A DNA stretch of 47,152 bases. Origin: Curtobacterium sp. A7_M15 (GTDB lineage Bacteria; Actinomycetota; Actinomycetes; Actinomycetales; Microbacteriaceae). Below are positions 24,837 to 33,167 of this stretch, piece after piece. Below the pieces are notes generated by a model that saw only the letters and a program-made list of their open reading frames with translations, did not search any database and was not told where the DNA came from. The translations under genes were made by a program, and so were the position numbers. How positions within the stretch are numbered: position 1 is the stretch's first letter; each line of letters opens with the position of its first letter. The DNA lies in NCBI RefSeq assembly GCF_030705415.1, contig NZ_JAUZED010000015.1, positions 1-47,152 on the forward strand. Reading direction: 5' to 3'.

Positions 24837-26632
24837 TGTGCGGACTCGCGGGAGAACTCCGGTTCGACGGGACGGCGCCCGACGTCGCCGCCGTGGCGCG
24901 GATGACCGGCTGCCTGGTGCACCGCGGCCCCGACGGCGACGGGCTCTGGGCACGCGGCCCGGTCGCGCTCGGGCACCGGCGGCTGTCGATCGTCGACCTG
25001 TCCACCGCCGGGGCGCAGCCGATGGTGGCCCCACGCGCCGGGTTGACGATCGCCTACAACGGCATGGTCTACAACTACCGGCAACTCCGCGACGAGTTGC
25101 GCGGCAAGGGCCACGAGTTCTTCTCGACCTCGGACACCGAGGTCATCGTCGCGGCCTACGCCGAGTGGGGCACGCGGTTCGTCGACCACCTGGTCGGGAT
25201 GTTCGCCATCGCGATCTGGGAGCACGCGAGCGGTCGACTCGTGCTCGCCCGCGACCGGCTCGGCATCAAGCCGCTCTACGTCGCGCGGGTCGCCGGCGGG
25301 GTGCGGTTCGCGAGCTCCCTGCCGGCGATCCTCGCGGGGAACGGCAGCGGCGGCAGCGTCGACACGGGCATCGATCCCGTCGCCTTCGCGTCTTACATGA
25401 CCTTCCACTCGATCGTGCCGGCCCCGCGGACGATCCTCTCCGGCGTCGGCAAGCTGCCGCCCGCGACCGTCCGGGTGATCGAGCCGGACGGCACCGAGCG
25501 CGACGAGACGTACTGGGCGCCCCGCTTCGAGCGCGACCCGGACAAGGCCGCCTGGACCGACGAGGACTGGCAGGAGGCCTTCACCGCGAAGCTCCGCACC
25601 GCCGTCGAGCGTCGCATGGTCGCGGACGTCCCGGTCGGCGTGCTGCTCTCCGGCGGGATCGACTCCTCGCTGGTCGTCGCACTGCTCGCCGAGGCCGGCC
25701 AGCAGGACCTCGCCACCTTCAGCATCGGGTTCGAGTCGGCGGGCGGGGAGTCCGGCGACGAGTTCGAGTACTCCGACGAGGTCGCCCGGCACTTCGGCAC
25801 CGACCACCACCGCATCCGCATCCCCTCGTCACGGCTGCTCGACGGCATCGACGGCGCGATCGGGGCGATGAGCGAACCGATGGTGAGCCACGACTGCGTC
25901 GCGTTCTACCTGCTCTCGCAGGAAGTGTCGCAGCACGTCAAGGTCGTGCAGTCCGGCCAGGGCGCGGACGAGGTGCTCGGCGGCTACAGCTGGTACCCGC
26001 CGCTCGCGTCCGTTCCGCGGGACCAGGCCGCCGAGGTCTACCGCTCGGTGTTCATGGACCGCCGGTGGCCGGCGCTCCAGGCGCTGCTCGGGGAGCGGTG
26101 GCGGAGCGACGACGACACCCCGTCGGCGTTCGTCGACGCCTCGTTCGCCGTTCCGGGGGCGGAGACCAGCGTCGACGCCGCGCTCCGCAGCGACACGATG
26201 ACGATGCTCGTCGACGACCCGGTGAAGCGCGTCGACAACATGACGATGGCGTGGGGGCTCGAGGCGCGCGTGCCGTTCCTCGACCACGAGTTCGTCGAGT
26301 TCGCGGGCGCGATCCCGCCCGAGCTCAAGCTCGCCGACGGCGGCAAGGGCGTCATGAAGCGCGCCGCCCGCGGCATCGTCCCCGACGCCGTCATCGACCG
26401 GACGAAGGGGTACTTCCCGGTGCCGGCGATCCGACAGCTCGAGGGCCCGTACCTGGAGCGCGTCCGGCAGGCGCTGCACGCACCCGAAGCCCGTGAGCGG
26501 GGGCTGTTCGACCCGGGTACGGTCGAGCGGATGCTCCAGGACCCGAACAGCACGCGGACCGAGATCGGCGCGAACGCGCTCTGGCAGCTCGGCCTGATCG
26601 AGATGTGGCTGCAGCAGCAGGGGGTGCGGTGA
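24836..26632 (+). CDS. Asparagine synthetase family amidotransferase (N-acetylglutaminylglutamine amidotransferase-like)
   Basis: 598 aa. Class II glutamine amidotransferase domain starting with Cys2 (MCGLAGE), with RLSIVDLS, YNGMVYNYRQLR and SDTEV. A synthetase domain follows with PP-loop LLSGGIDSSLV near residue 275, GQGADEVLGGY and VDDPVKRVDNMTMAWGLEARVPFLD. It resembles the AsnO type that amidates N-acetylglutaminylglutamine in osmoprotectant synthesis, more than housekeeping AsnB. Neighbours (ligase, peptidase, GNAT) match that theme though with different ligase architecture. GTGA overlap with the peptidase gene. Confidence 0.83.
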   Translation: MCGLAGELRFDGTAPDVAAVARMTGCLVHRGPDGDGLWARGPVALGHRRLSIVDLSTAGAQPMVAPRAGLTIAYNGMVYNYRQLRDELRGKGHEFFSTSDTEVIVAAYAEWGTRFVDHLVGMFAIAIWEHASGRLVLARDRLGIKPLYVARVAGGVRFASSLPAILAGNGSGGSVDTGIDPVAFASYMTFHSIVPAPRTILSGVGKLPPATVRVIEPDGTERDETYWAPRFERDPDKAAWTDEDWQEAFTAKLRTAVERRMVADVPVGVLLSGGIDSSLVVALLAEAGQQDLATFSIGFESAGGESGDEFEYSDEVARHFGTDHHRIRIPSSRLLDGIDGAIGAMSEPMVSHDCVAFYLLSQEVSQHVKVVQSGQGADEVLGGYSWYPPLASVPRDQAAEVYRSVFMDRRWPALQALLGERWRSDDDTPSAFVDASFAVPGAETSVDAALRSDTMTMLVDDPVKRVDNMTMAWGLEARVPFLDHEFVEFAGAIPPELKLADGGKGVMKRAARGIVPDAVIDRTKGYFPVPAIRQLEGPYLERVRQALHAPEARERGLFDPGTVERMLQDPNSTRTEIGANALWQLGLIEMWLQQQGVR

Positions 26633-28554
26633 GCGCGCGGATGCCGGGAGGCGCGACGCACCTCGCATCGTCGGCCACCGCCCGGCAGGCGGCCGACCTG
26701 GGCGAGCGCCTCGTCGCGGCCTGGGGATCGTGGGGCCCCACCATGACACGGAACGCCCGCCGTGTCGCGTTCGTCAGCGACCGGCACGGCAGCCCCGAGG
26801 TCTTCGTGCAGGACGTCGTCGTCGACGCCGAGGCACCCGACCCCGTACGCATCCGACTGACCGACGACCCCGTGATCCGCGTGACGTGGTCGTCCGACGG
26901 GGAGTGGCTCGCCGTCGCCATCGCGACCGACGGCGGCGTGAAGCAGCAGGTCTGGGTCGTCCGACCGGACGGCAGCGACGCCGCGCAGATCGCCGGGTCG
27001 AGGTGGCAGCACGCCGAGCTGGGACCGTGGAGCCGCAGCGGTCACCGCGTGGTCATCACCCTGCCGTCGACCGAGGCCGAGCAGCCGGCTCGGTCGTACC
27101 TCGTCGACCCCGTGTCGGGCGACCGCGACGACCTCGCGGTGGGCGAGCTCATCCACGTCCTCGACCTCAGCGTCGAGGAGCGACTGGTCGTGCTCCGGGA
27201 CGGCCAGCGCGGGCACGAGTTCGTGGTGGTCGTCGACCGGCTCACCGACGAGAGCCACGCGCTCTTCAGCGACGAACCGGACAGCTCCGCCGAGATCGCG
27301 TTCCTGCGCCCGGCGCCCGCCAGCGAGACCAGTCCCCTCGTCGCCTACGTCGCCACCGAGGACGGTCTGCCCCGCCGCGGGCTCGTGGCCCAGCCGGTCG
27401 GCCCGCACGGCTGGCGCGGGGAACCCCGCCGGATCCTCGCCCGCGACGACGCCGAACTCGAGTACCTCGACGCCGACGACGCCGGCCGGACCCTGCTGCT
27501 CGTCTGGAACGTCGACGGTCGGAGCGAACTCGACCTCCTCAACACGCACGACGCCTCGCGGACACCCGTGCCGGACCTGCCCGGGCACGTCGTCACCGAC
27601 CCGGTGCTCAGCCGCGACGGCCGGAGCGTGCTCCTCGCCGTCGAGGGACCGCTCCGGCCGCGGGAGCTCTGGCGGCTCGACACGAACGCGCTGACGTGGA
27701 GCCGGGTGACCGGCGTCCCCGAGCTCCCCGACGTGCCACTGGTCGAGCCGACGCTCGAGCGCTTCGCGGCGCGTGACGGACTGGAAATCACCGGCTGGCT
27801 GTACCGGGCGGTGGAGCCGGCCGCGTCGTCGACCGGCGGCGATCCCGGAGCCGGGGCCGTTCCTCCCGAACCGCGCCGAGCGCTCGTCCACCTGCACGGC
27901 GGACCGGAGTCGCAGGAGCGGCCCACGTTCTCGCCGCAGCACCAGGCGCTCGCCTCCGCGGGGATCACCGTGTTCGCGCCGAACATCCGCGGGTCCAGCG
28001 GGTACGGACGCGACTTCGTGCACGCCGACGACCTCGGGCTGCGCTGGAACGCACTCTCCGACGTGGTGGACTGCGCGCGCTTCCTGGTGTCGAACGGGTA
28101 CGCGGACCGGTCCCGGGTCGCGGTCGAGGGCCGCTCCTACGGCGGGTACGCGACGCTCGCGTCCCTGGCGTTCACGCCGGACGTCTTCGCTGCCGGCGTC
28201 GCCGTCTGCGGCATGAGCGACTTCGCGACGTTCTACCGGGACACCGAGCCGTGGATCGCCGCAGCGGCCGCGACGAAGTACGGGCACCCCGTCGACGACG
28301 CCGCGCTGCTCGACTCGCTGTCGCCGATGCGGGCGATCGACGACGTCACCGCGCCGCTGCTCGTCGTGCACGGCGAGCTCGACACGAACGTCCCGATCGG
28401 TGAGGCGCACCAGGTCGTCGAGGCGCTGACGGCGAGGTCGCACGACGTGGAGTACCTCGAGCTCGCGGGCGAGGGGCACGAGTACCGCCGCGCTGCCTCG
28501 CGTGCGGAGCTCGTGCGGCGGATGGTGGCGTTCGTGACGGAGCATCTGGCGTAA
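26629..28554 (+). CDS. S9 family (prolyl oligopeptidase-like) serine peptidase
   Basis: 641 aa, GTG start inside the amidotransferase stop (GTGA). N-terminal beta-propeller of WD/TolB-like repeats (about residues 35-370: RRVAFVSDRHGSPEVFV, WSSDGEWLAVA and others), then an alpha/beta-hydrolase catalytic domain. Triad: Ser about 503 in EGRSYGGYA, Asp about 585 in GELDTNVP, His about 617 in GEGHEY. Cytoplasmic (no signal peptide). The tight coupling suggests it processes the product made by the two upstream enzymes or recycles it, as M42 peptidases do in the NAGGN system of proteobacteria; that is inference. Confidence 0.85.
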   Translation: MSARMPGGATHLASSATARQAADLGERLVAAWGSWGPTMTRNARRVAFVSDRHGSPEVFVQDVVVDAEAPDPVRIRLTDDPVIRVTWSSDGEWLAVAIATDGGVKQQVWVVRPDGSDAAQIAGSRWQHAELGPWSRSGHRVVITLPSTEAEQPARSYLVDPVSGDRDDLAVGELIHVLDLSVEERLVVLRDGQRGHEFVVVVDRLTDESHALFSDEPDSSAEIAFLRPAPASETSPLVAYVATEDGLPRRGLVAQPVGPHGWRGEPRRILARDDAELEYLDADDAGRTLLLVWNVDGRSELDLLNTHDASRTPVPDLPGHVVTDPVLSRDGRSVLLAVEGPLRPRELWRLDTNALTWSRVTGVPELPDVPLVEPTLERFAARDGLEITGWLYRAVEPAASSTGGDPGAGAVPPEPRRALVHLHGGPESQERPTFSPQHQALASAGITVFAPNIRGSSGYGRDFVHADDLGLRWNALSDVVDCARFLVSNGYADRSRVAVEGRSYGGYATLASLAFTPDVFAAGVAVCGMSDFATFYRDTEPWIAAAAATKYGHPVDDAALLDSLSPMRAIDDVTAPLLVVHGELDTNVPIGEAHQVVEALTARSHDVEYLELAGEGHEYRRAASRAELVRRMVAFVTEHLA

Positions 28555-28607
28555 CGCCGCGCGCTCGGCGGCGCGCGACGTGGGAGGGGCGCTCGCCGCG
28601 TCACGCG

Positions 28608-28621
28608 GTGCAACGATGCAC
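28608..28621. promoter_or_regulatory. 14-bp inverted repeat upstream of GNAT gene
   Basis: GTGCA-ACGA-TGCAC, 32 bases before the GNAT start, in the 99-base gap after the peptidase gene. Could be an operator; no clear -10/-35 seen. The gap also begins with a GC-rich hairpin (28556-28578) that may end the upstream operon. Confidence 0.3.
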
Positions 28622-28653
28622 GACCGGCGCCCGAGGCGTCGCAGGATGGACCC

Positions 28654-29568
28654 ATGACGACCGATGCCCCGACGTCCGACCTGCTCCGCCCCGGCGACGT
28701 CCTGCTCACCGCCGCGGCGGACGCGACGTCCGTCGTCGACCACGCGCGCAACACCTACGCGGCCGCCGTCGTCGCGGACACCCACGGCTGGGCGGACGGG
28801 GATCGCCGTCGACTCGAGGACCTCGGCTTCCGCGGCGGCGACCCCCGTGGTGCGGCGTTGCGGACGCTCGACCTCACGATCGCCGACGACGGCACGCCCA
28901 CCCGACTGCTCGACAACCCGGCGCTCGCGTCCCTGAACGGCGAGCACGCCCGGTTCGCCGACCGGCGGGGTGACGTCGCCCGCTACCTGCCCGACGTGTC
29001 GGTCTGGACCGGGATCCCGGAGCGACCGACGGCCGCCGACTGGGAGGACGTCCGAGCGCTCCTCGGCCCGGGAGCGGTGTTCGGCGTCGGCGCGTCGGCC
29101 GTCGCACCGCCCGGCTGGCCGGCCGTCGAGGGCTCCGGGGGAGTCCAGCTCACCGGCGAGGCCATCGAGGGGGCTCCCGACCCCGAGGCCGTCGAACTCA
29201 CCCCGGACGACGTGCCCGAGATCCTCGAGCTCATCGCTCGCACGAAGCCGGGGCCCTTCCTGCCCCGCACGATCGAGCTCGGACGGTACGTCGGCATCCG
29301 TCGCGAGGGCCGCCTCATCGCGATGGCCGGTGAGCGCCTGCACCCGCCGGGCTGGACCGAGATCAGTGCGGTGTGCACGGACGAGGGCTTCCGCGGTCAG
29401 GGGCTCGGACGGCGCCTGGTGCTCGACGTCGCGTACGGCATCCGGGCGCGGGGCGAGACGCCGCTCATGCACGCGGCCGCCGGCAACACCGGGGCGATCT
29501 CGCTGTACCGGCACCTCGGCTTCCGGTTGCGGGACCGTGGTGCGCCGCGGTTCCTGCGGGTGCCCTGA
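28654..29568 (+). CDS. GNAT family N-acetyltransferase
   Basis: 304 aa. The C-terminal 110 residues form the GNAT domain: YVGIRREGRLIAMAGERL, ISAVCTDEGFRGQGLGRRLV with the acetyl-CoA R-x-x-G-x-G loop, and AGNTGAISLYRHLGFRLRDR. The N-terminal 190 residues contain no recognised domain but look folded (ALRTLDLTIADDGTPTRLLD). FR47-like subgroup. ATG preceded by AGGA eight bases upstream. Follows the ligase-amidotransferase-peptidase set by 99 bases, so probably separately transcribed; an N-acetyl step would fit the peptide-amide idea. Confidence 0.82.
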   Translation: MTTDAPTSDLLRPGDVLLTAAADATSVVDHARNTYAAAVVADTHGWADGDRRRLEDLGFRGGDPRGAALRTLDLTIADDGTPTRLLDNPALASLNGEHARFADRRGDVARYLPDVSVWTGIPERPTAADWEDVRALLGPGAVFGVGASAVAPPGWPAVEGSGGVQLTGEAIEGAPDPEAVELTPDDVPEILELIARTKPGPFLPRTIELGRYVGIRREGRLIAMAGERLHPPGWTEISAVCTDEGFRGQGLGRRLVLDVAYGIRARGETPLMHAAAGNTGAISLYRHLGFRLRDRGAPRFLRVP

Positions 29569-29600
29569 CCGCTGTCGCGGTGCCCTGACCGCTGTCGCGG
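29561..29600. repeat. Perfect 20-bp tandem duplication over a stop codon
   Basis: TGCCCTGACCGCTGTCGCGG occurs twice in tandem without mismatch (29561-29580 and 29581-29600). The first copy includes the TGA of the GNAT gene, so the second repeats the last codons and stop just downstream. Confidence 0.95.
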
Positions 29601-29603
29601 TGT

Positions 29604-29647
29604 CGGACGGGAGGCGCGGTGAGGGCCCGCCACGTGCCTCCCGTCCG
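29604..29647. terminator. Bidirectional terminator, GGGAGGC family member 2
   Basis: CGGACGGGAGGC (29604-29615) pairs perfectly with GCCTCCCGTCCG (29636-29647), with inner GGTG/CCAC. Between the convergent GNAT and secreted-protein genes. Confidence 0.8.
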
Positions 29648-29663
29648 GCGCGGTGCGCGTCGG

Positions 29664-31028
29664 TCAGCCGACCTTCTTCCAGGTGCCGCAACCGCTGGAC
29701 TCGAAGCCCACGGCGTTCTTCGGGATCGTCACCGTGACGGTCGCCCGCGAGTCGCGGTAGTCGTTCGCGATGATCGAGTCGATGTCTCCGTCCGCTGCCG
29801 AGTACGTCGCCCAGTAGCAGCCCGCCGGAGCCGACGTCCGCCACGTGGTGCCCGCGCTGATCTGCGGGCCGACGACGTAGACGCCGTCCGAGGAGATGTT
29901 CGCGAGCTTCGGGCCGGCCGAACCGACCGGGTACCAAGCACCGCAGTCGTCGAGCTCCACGTACTTGTCGGAGCTGGAGATCGTCATGAGTCGCTGGCCC
30001 GAGCCGAGGTCGTTCGCCCGGATGTCCTCGAAGCGGCCCTGCGCGCTGCTCAGGCGTGCCCAGTAGCAGAGCTGGCTCGTCTTCGTCGTCGAGTAGTACG
30101 TGCCGGCCTTCACCTGGGTGCCGACGCGGTACGTGCCGTCGCCGGAGAACGCGACCGCGGCCTTCGAGATCGCCGCCGTGGCCGCGCTGCGAGCGGCTCC
30201 GTCGGTGTAGCCGTTCTTCGACACGATCACCCGCGAGGAGATCTTCGCGCCGACGTCGTAGTAGCCCAGACGGTAGGTCCGACCGGTCATGCTCGGGACG
30301 ACCGTGCCGTTGCGGGACCACTCGTACCGGTACGTCAGGCCGGAGGTGTTCCAGGAGCCCTGCGACGTCGTCAGGACGCTCCCGCTCCGCGTGATGCCGA
30401 CGACCGCCGGGTTCTTCGTCGCGCGCGGAGCGTCACCGCGGGCGACGATCCCGACGTACTTGTTGCGCGTGGTCGTCTCGTACCCGGACCGCGATCCGGT
30501 GATCGAGACGGTGAGCTTGTGACCGCGGTCGGACACGGTCGGGGTGTAGCGGGTCTTGTACGCGCCGCCGATCGCGACGCCGTCCCGGTACCAGCGGTAG
30601 TCGACCGTCGTCGGAGCGGGCTTCCAGGACGGCGCGGCGACCGTGAGCGACCCGCCGACCTTCAGCGTGCCGGTGACCGTCGGGGCCGTCGTGGTGAACG
30701 ACCGCAGGGCCTGGGTCGTCGGCGGGGCGCTGGGTTCGGTCGTGTCGGCGGGCGCGTCGGACGGCGTTGCGCCCGCGGGCGTCGTGTTGGCCGGCGCCGT
30801 GATCGCTGCCGGGGCGGTCGCGGCCGTCGTGGGCGTCGCTGCCGGGTTGTCCGTGGTGGTCGCCGTCGCGGTCGTGGACGGCGCGGTCGGGCTGGCCGCC
30901 GGAGCTGCGGTCGCCGGAGCTGCGGTCGCCGGGGTGGCGGCGAGCAGGGTGGCGGCGGTGACGGCCAGGGCAGCCAGGGGCAGGACGAGCTGCCTCGGTC
31001 GTCCGGGGGCGCGTTCGGGTCGTGCCAT
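29664..31028 (-). CDS. Secreted multi-domain surface protein, unknown function
   Basis: 454 aa. Signal peptide (MARPERAPGRPRQLVLPLAALAVTAATLLAATPATA) with Ala-x-Ala cleavage, then an Ala/Thr/Pro linker of about 70 residues. Next come two Ig-like modules (GTLKVGGSLTV...WYRDGVAIGG and a partner with YRYEWSRNGTVVP), of the kind found in actinobacterial surface proteins. Finally there are two copies of a Cys-containing module (GDGTYRVGTQVKAGTYYS..CYWARLSS..CGAWYPV and SDGVYVVGPQISAGTTWR..CYWATYSA..CGTWKKV). Cell-wall or extracellular location is likely; no sortase signal is seen. Divergent from the metalloprotease. Confidence 0.8.
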   Translation of the reverse strand: MARPERAPGRPRQLVLPLAALAVTAATLLAATPATAAPATAAPAASPTAPSTTATATTTDNPAATPTTAATAPAAITAPANTTPAGATPSDAPADTTEPSAPPTTQALRSFTTTAPTVTGTLKVGGSLTVAAPSWKPAPTTVDYRWYRDGVAIGGAYKTRYTPTVSDRGHKLTVSITGSRSGYETTTRNKYVGIVARGDAPRATKNPAVVGITRSGSVLTTSQGSWNTSGLTYRYEWSRNGTVVPSMTGRTYRLGYYDVGAKISSRVIVSKNGYTDGAARSAATAAISKAAVAFSGDGTYRVGTQVKAGTYYSTTKTSQLCYWARLSSAQGRFEDIRANDLGSGQRLMTISSSDKYVELDDCGAWYPVGSAGPKLANISSDGVYVVGPQISAGTTWRTSAPAGCYWATYSAADGDIDSIIANDYRDSRATVTVTIPKNAVGFESSGCGTWKKVG

Positions 31029-31075
31029 CGTGGTGGTTCCGTTCTGGATTCGTGTGCGGCGGATCGCCGGTACCG

Positions 31076-31151
31076 AGAATAGAAGAGCGTCGCTCAGGTC
31101 ATGCGCGGCCAGTTCGGGGGGTTGACCGTCCCCTCGGGGGGTCCGCACACT
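31076..31151. promoter_or_regulatory. Divergent promoters of two secreted-protein genes
   Basis: Minus strand: -10 TATTCT at 31076-31081 (weak -35). Plus strand: -35 TTGACC (31122-31127), 18 bases, -10 CACACT (31146-31151) for the metalloprotease, giving a leader of about 45 bases with AGGAGG before its start. Confidence 0.45.
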
Positions 31152-31203
31152 GACTGCTCCGGCAGGGGGCTGCCGGGACAGGGGACCAGGAGGCTCAGGG
31201 AAC

Positions 31204-32211
31204 GTGCGGATGTCCACGGTGACCGCAGGAGCGGTCGTGTTCGGGGTCGCGCTCGCCGCGGTCGTCACCACGTCGATCGGCATCGAGCGCGCCGACGCGG
31301 CGCCGTCCTGCCGCGGAGATCGGATACCGGTGTCGGCGCTCGCGACGGGTTGCGTCGTCTCGTCCGGCACCGTGGTGCTGCCCGACGGCCGGCAGTTCCG
31401 GGTGCCGCCGGTCGGGACGACGGTGTCCGCGATGTCGGTCGGTGCTGCGGGCGGCGTCGACGAGGGGGACGTGTCGGTGACCAACACCGGCCGCTCGGGC
31501 ATCGCGGTGCTCGCGCACGAGGAGTGGTCCGGTGCGCCGGCAGCCATCCGGCAGGAGCGCGCCGCCCTCGCGCACCGGACGCTGCCCGGCGGCTCGGGGC
31601 TGCGTGCCGCCGGCGGTGCGGCTTCGTCGTCGGCAGCCACGAGCAAGGTGTCCAGCTGCTCGGCGACGGCGTACTCGAAGCTCGGCTTCCGCTGGGCAGA
31701 CACCGTCGAGTGGAGTTACAACCCGAACAACCAGAAGGTCTCCGGCGCAGCGGCCATCGGTGCGGGCTCCGATGCCTGGACCGGGACGACCTCGGCGTGC
31801 GGCCGGACCGTCCGGTCGACGGCGGACGACTCGTACCTCGGCAGCCGCAAGCAGGCCATGGGGGTCACGGCGACCGGGGGCTGCGGCGCGTCCGACGGCT
31901 CGAACATGGTCGGGTGGGGCTCGCTGCGGTCGGGGACCCTCGCGGTCACCTGTGTCTGGTCGCGGTCCGGAGTGGCGGTGGAGACGGACCAGCGGTACTC
32001 GACGTCGGTCGACTGGTCCGCCGCATCGACCTGCTCCGGCAAGCGCTTCGACCTGCGCGGCGTGGCCACGCACGAGTGGGGGCACGCCTACGGCCTGGGA
32101 CACACCGCGTCGACCAGCGGCCTCGTGATGAAGCCGGCGTCGACGACGTGCGAGACCGGTCAGCGCACCCTCGGCCTCGGCGACCTCATCGGCATCGACG
32201 CGCTGTACTGA
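31204..32211 (+). CDS. Secreted matrixin-type zinc metalloprotease
   Basis: 335 aa. Hydrophobic signal peptide (about residues 1-33, ending ADAAPS), then a pro-region with several cysteines. The C-terminal catalytic part has the extended zinc site [11 protein letters not shown] (residues about 290-300) and a Met-turn SGLVMKP, the metzincin/matrixin pattern. Cysteines (CSATAYS, ACGRT, GCGAS, TCVWS, TCSGK, TTCETG) suggest disulfides, fitting extracellular action. GTG start has AGGAGG upstream; an alternative ATG lies two codons in (31210). Confidence 0.85.
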   Translation: MRMSTVTAGAVVFGVALAAVVTTSIGIERADAAPSCRGDRIPVSALATGCVVSSGTVVLPDGRQFRVPPVGTTVSAMSVGAAGGVDEGDVSVTNTGRSGIAVLAHEEWSGAPAAIRQERAALAHRTLPGGSGLRAAGGAASSSAATSKVSSCSATAYSKLGFRWADTVEWSYNPNNQKVSGAAAIGAGSDAWTGTTSACGRTVRSTADDSYLGSRKQAMGVTATGGCGASDGSNMVGWGSLRSGTLAVTCVWSRSGVAVETDQRYSTSVDWSAASTCSGKRFDLRGVATHEWGHAYGLGHTASTSGLVMKPASTTCETGQRTLGLGDLIGIDALY

Positions 32212-32232
32212 CCCCGGCGGCCGTCATCGGTC

Positions 32233-32251
32233 ATCCTGGATTCTCTAGGAT
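32233..32251 (+). promoter_or_regulatory. GntR gene promoter/operator candidate
   Basis: ATCCT-N9-AGGAT inverted repeat (32233-32251) overlaps a -10 TAGGAT (32246-32251) that ends 6 bases before ATG 32258. The half TAGGA also appears in the perfect palindrome at 33113-33128, so autoregulation by the GntR protein is plausible. AGGA at 32247 could also serve as Shine-Dalgarno. Confidence 0.4.
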
Positions 32252-32257
32252 CGATGC

Positions 32258-32974
32258 ATGGCGACCACGATGCCGGGCTTCGGGACCGAGCGCATCACCC
32301 AGCTCGGGCTGCGCGACCGCGTCTACGACCGGGTGCTCGAGGTCCTGATGGGGCACGACGTCGAGCCGGGCATGCGCCTGTCGATCGACGGACTCGCCCG
32401 GTCCCTGGGGGTCTCGCCGACCCCCGTGCGTGAGGCGCTCGTCCAGCTCGAACGCACCGGCCTCGTCACGCGCGAGGCCAACAAGGGGTACCGGGTGTCC
32501 CCGCCGCTCGCCGGTGACCAGCTCGAGGCCCTGTTCGACGCTCGACTCATCGTGGAGTCGGGGGCCGTCGAGCTCGCTGCACGCGGTGACGTCGCCGCAC
32601 TGCGGACACGACTGGCGACGGCGCTCGCCGAGCAGGCGGCCGTTGCCGAGGAGATCGCCGCGACCGGTGCGGGTACGGCGTCCGAGGAGCTGATGGCGCG
32701 GTTCTTCCGGGCCGACTGGCAGTTCCACCAGGTCGTCTTCGACGCGACCCGGAACCCGTTCCTCGAGGAGATGTCCGAGATCATCACCACCCGTGTCCAC
32801 CGGATGCGGCAGATCGTCGAGGGTGGTGGAGACGACACCGACCGTGCCGTCCAGGAGCACCGTGCCGTCCTCGACGCACTGGCCGAGGACCCCGCGTCGG
32901 CGGTCGCGGCGATGCGGCACCACATCGACGCCGTCCGGCTGCGGTCGCGAGCGGACGCGTCGCACTCCGTCTGA
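32258..32974 (+). CDS. GntR family (FadR-type) transcriptional regulator
   Basis: 238 aa. N-terminal winged HTH with SIDGLARSLGVSPTPVREAL and LVQLERTGLV, then an all-helical FCD domain (LEALFDARLIVESGAVELAA, WQFHQVVFDATRNPFLEEM, EHRAVLDALAEDPASAVAAMRHHI) including metal/ligand-coordinating His residues. The sugar or polyol operon starting at 33168 is the obvious target. A strong terminator separates the two. Confidence 0.9.
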   Translation: MATTMPGFGTERITQLGLRDRVYDRVLEVLMGHDVEPGMRLSIDGLARSLGVSPTPVREALVQLERTGLVTREANKGYRVSPPLAGDQLEALFDARLIVESGAVELAARGDVAALRTRLATALAEQAAVAEEIAATGAGTASEELMARFFRADWQFHQVVFDATRNPFLEEMSEIITTRVHRMRQIVEGGGDDTDRAVQEHRAVLDALAEDPASAVAAMRHHIDAVRLRSRADASHSV

Positions 32975-32988
32975 CGTCCCCGACGCGC

Positions 32989-33029
32989 GGACGCCCGTCC
33001 CGAGGTTCGGGTCAACGGGACGGGCGTCC
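32989..33029 (+). terminator. Terminator after GntR gene
   Basis: A 14-base stem, GGACGCCCGTCCCG (32989-33002) with CGGGACGGGCGTCC (33016-33029), 13-base loop. Rho-independent-like but no T-tract. Confidence 0.75.
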
Positions 33030-33087
33030 TGATCCCCGCGTGCCCGTCTCCTTCGGAGCCCCCGGACGGGGGGTTTGGCCGGCGCGG

Positions 33088-33128
33088 TTGCGAATCTGCA
33101 GAAGCGGAGTATCTTTCCTATAGGAAAG
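33088..33128 (+). promoter_or_regulatory. Promoter and perfect palindromic operator of sugar/polyol operon
   Basis: -35 TTGCGA (33088-33093), 16-base spacer, -10 TATCTT (33110-33115). A perfect 16-base palindrome CTTTCCTATAGGAAAG (33113-33128) overlaps the -10 and start point. Ribosome site AAGGAG precedes GTG 33168. Repression by the adjacent GntR protein is likely. Confidence 0.6.
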
Positions 33129-33167
33129 AGGTTCACCGACGAACCCCCACATGCGAAGGAGCATCCC

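Noticed and set aside
26038-30321. A 1427-codon minus-strand frame.
   Set aside because: Lies opposite four well-supported genes (amidotransferase, peptidase, GNAT and others); composition typical of GC shadow frames.
30700-31020. Ala/Thr-rich repeats near the N-terminus of the secreted protein as a satellite array.
   Set aside because: Low-complexity linker with irregular codons; only one short duplication (around 30900-30935), not a regular array.
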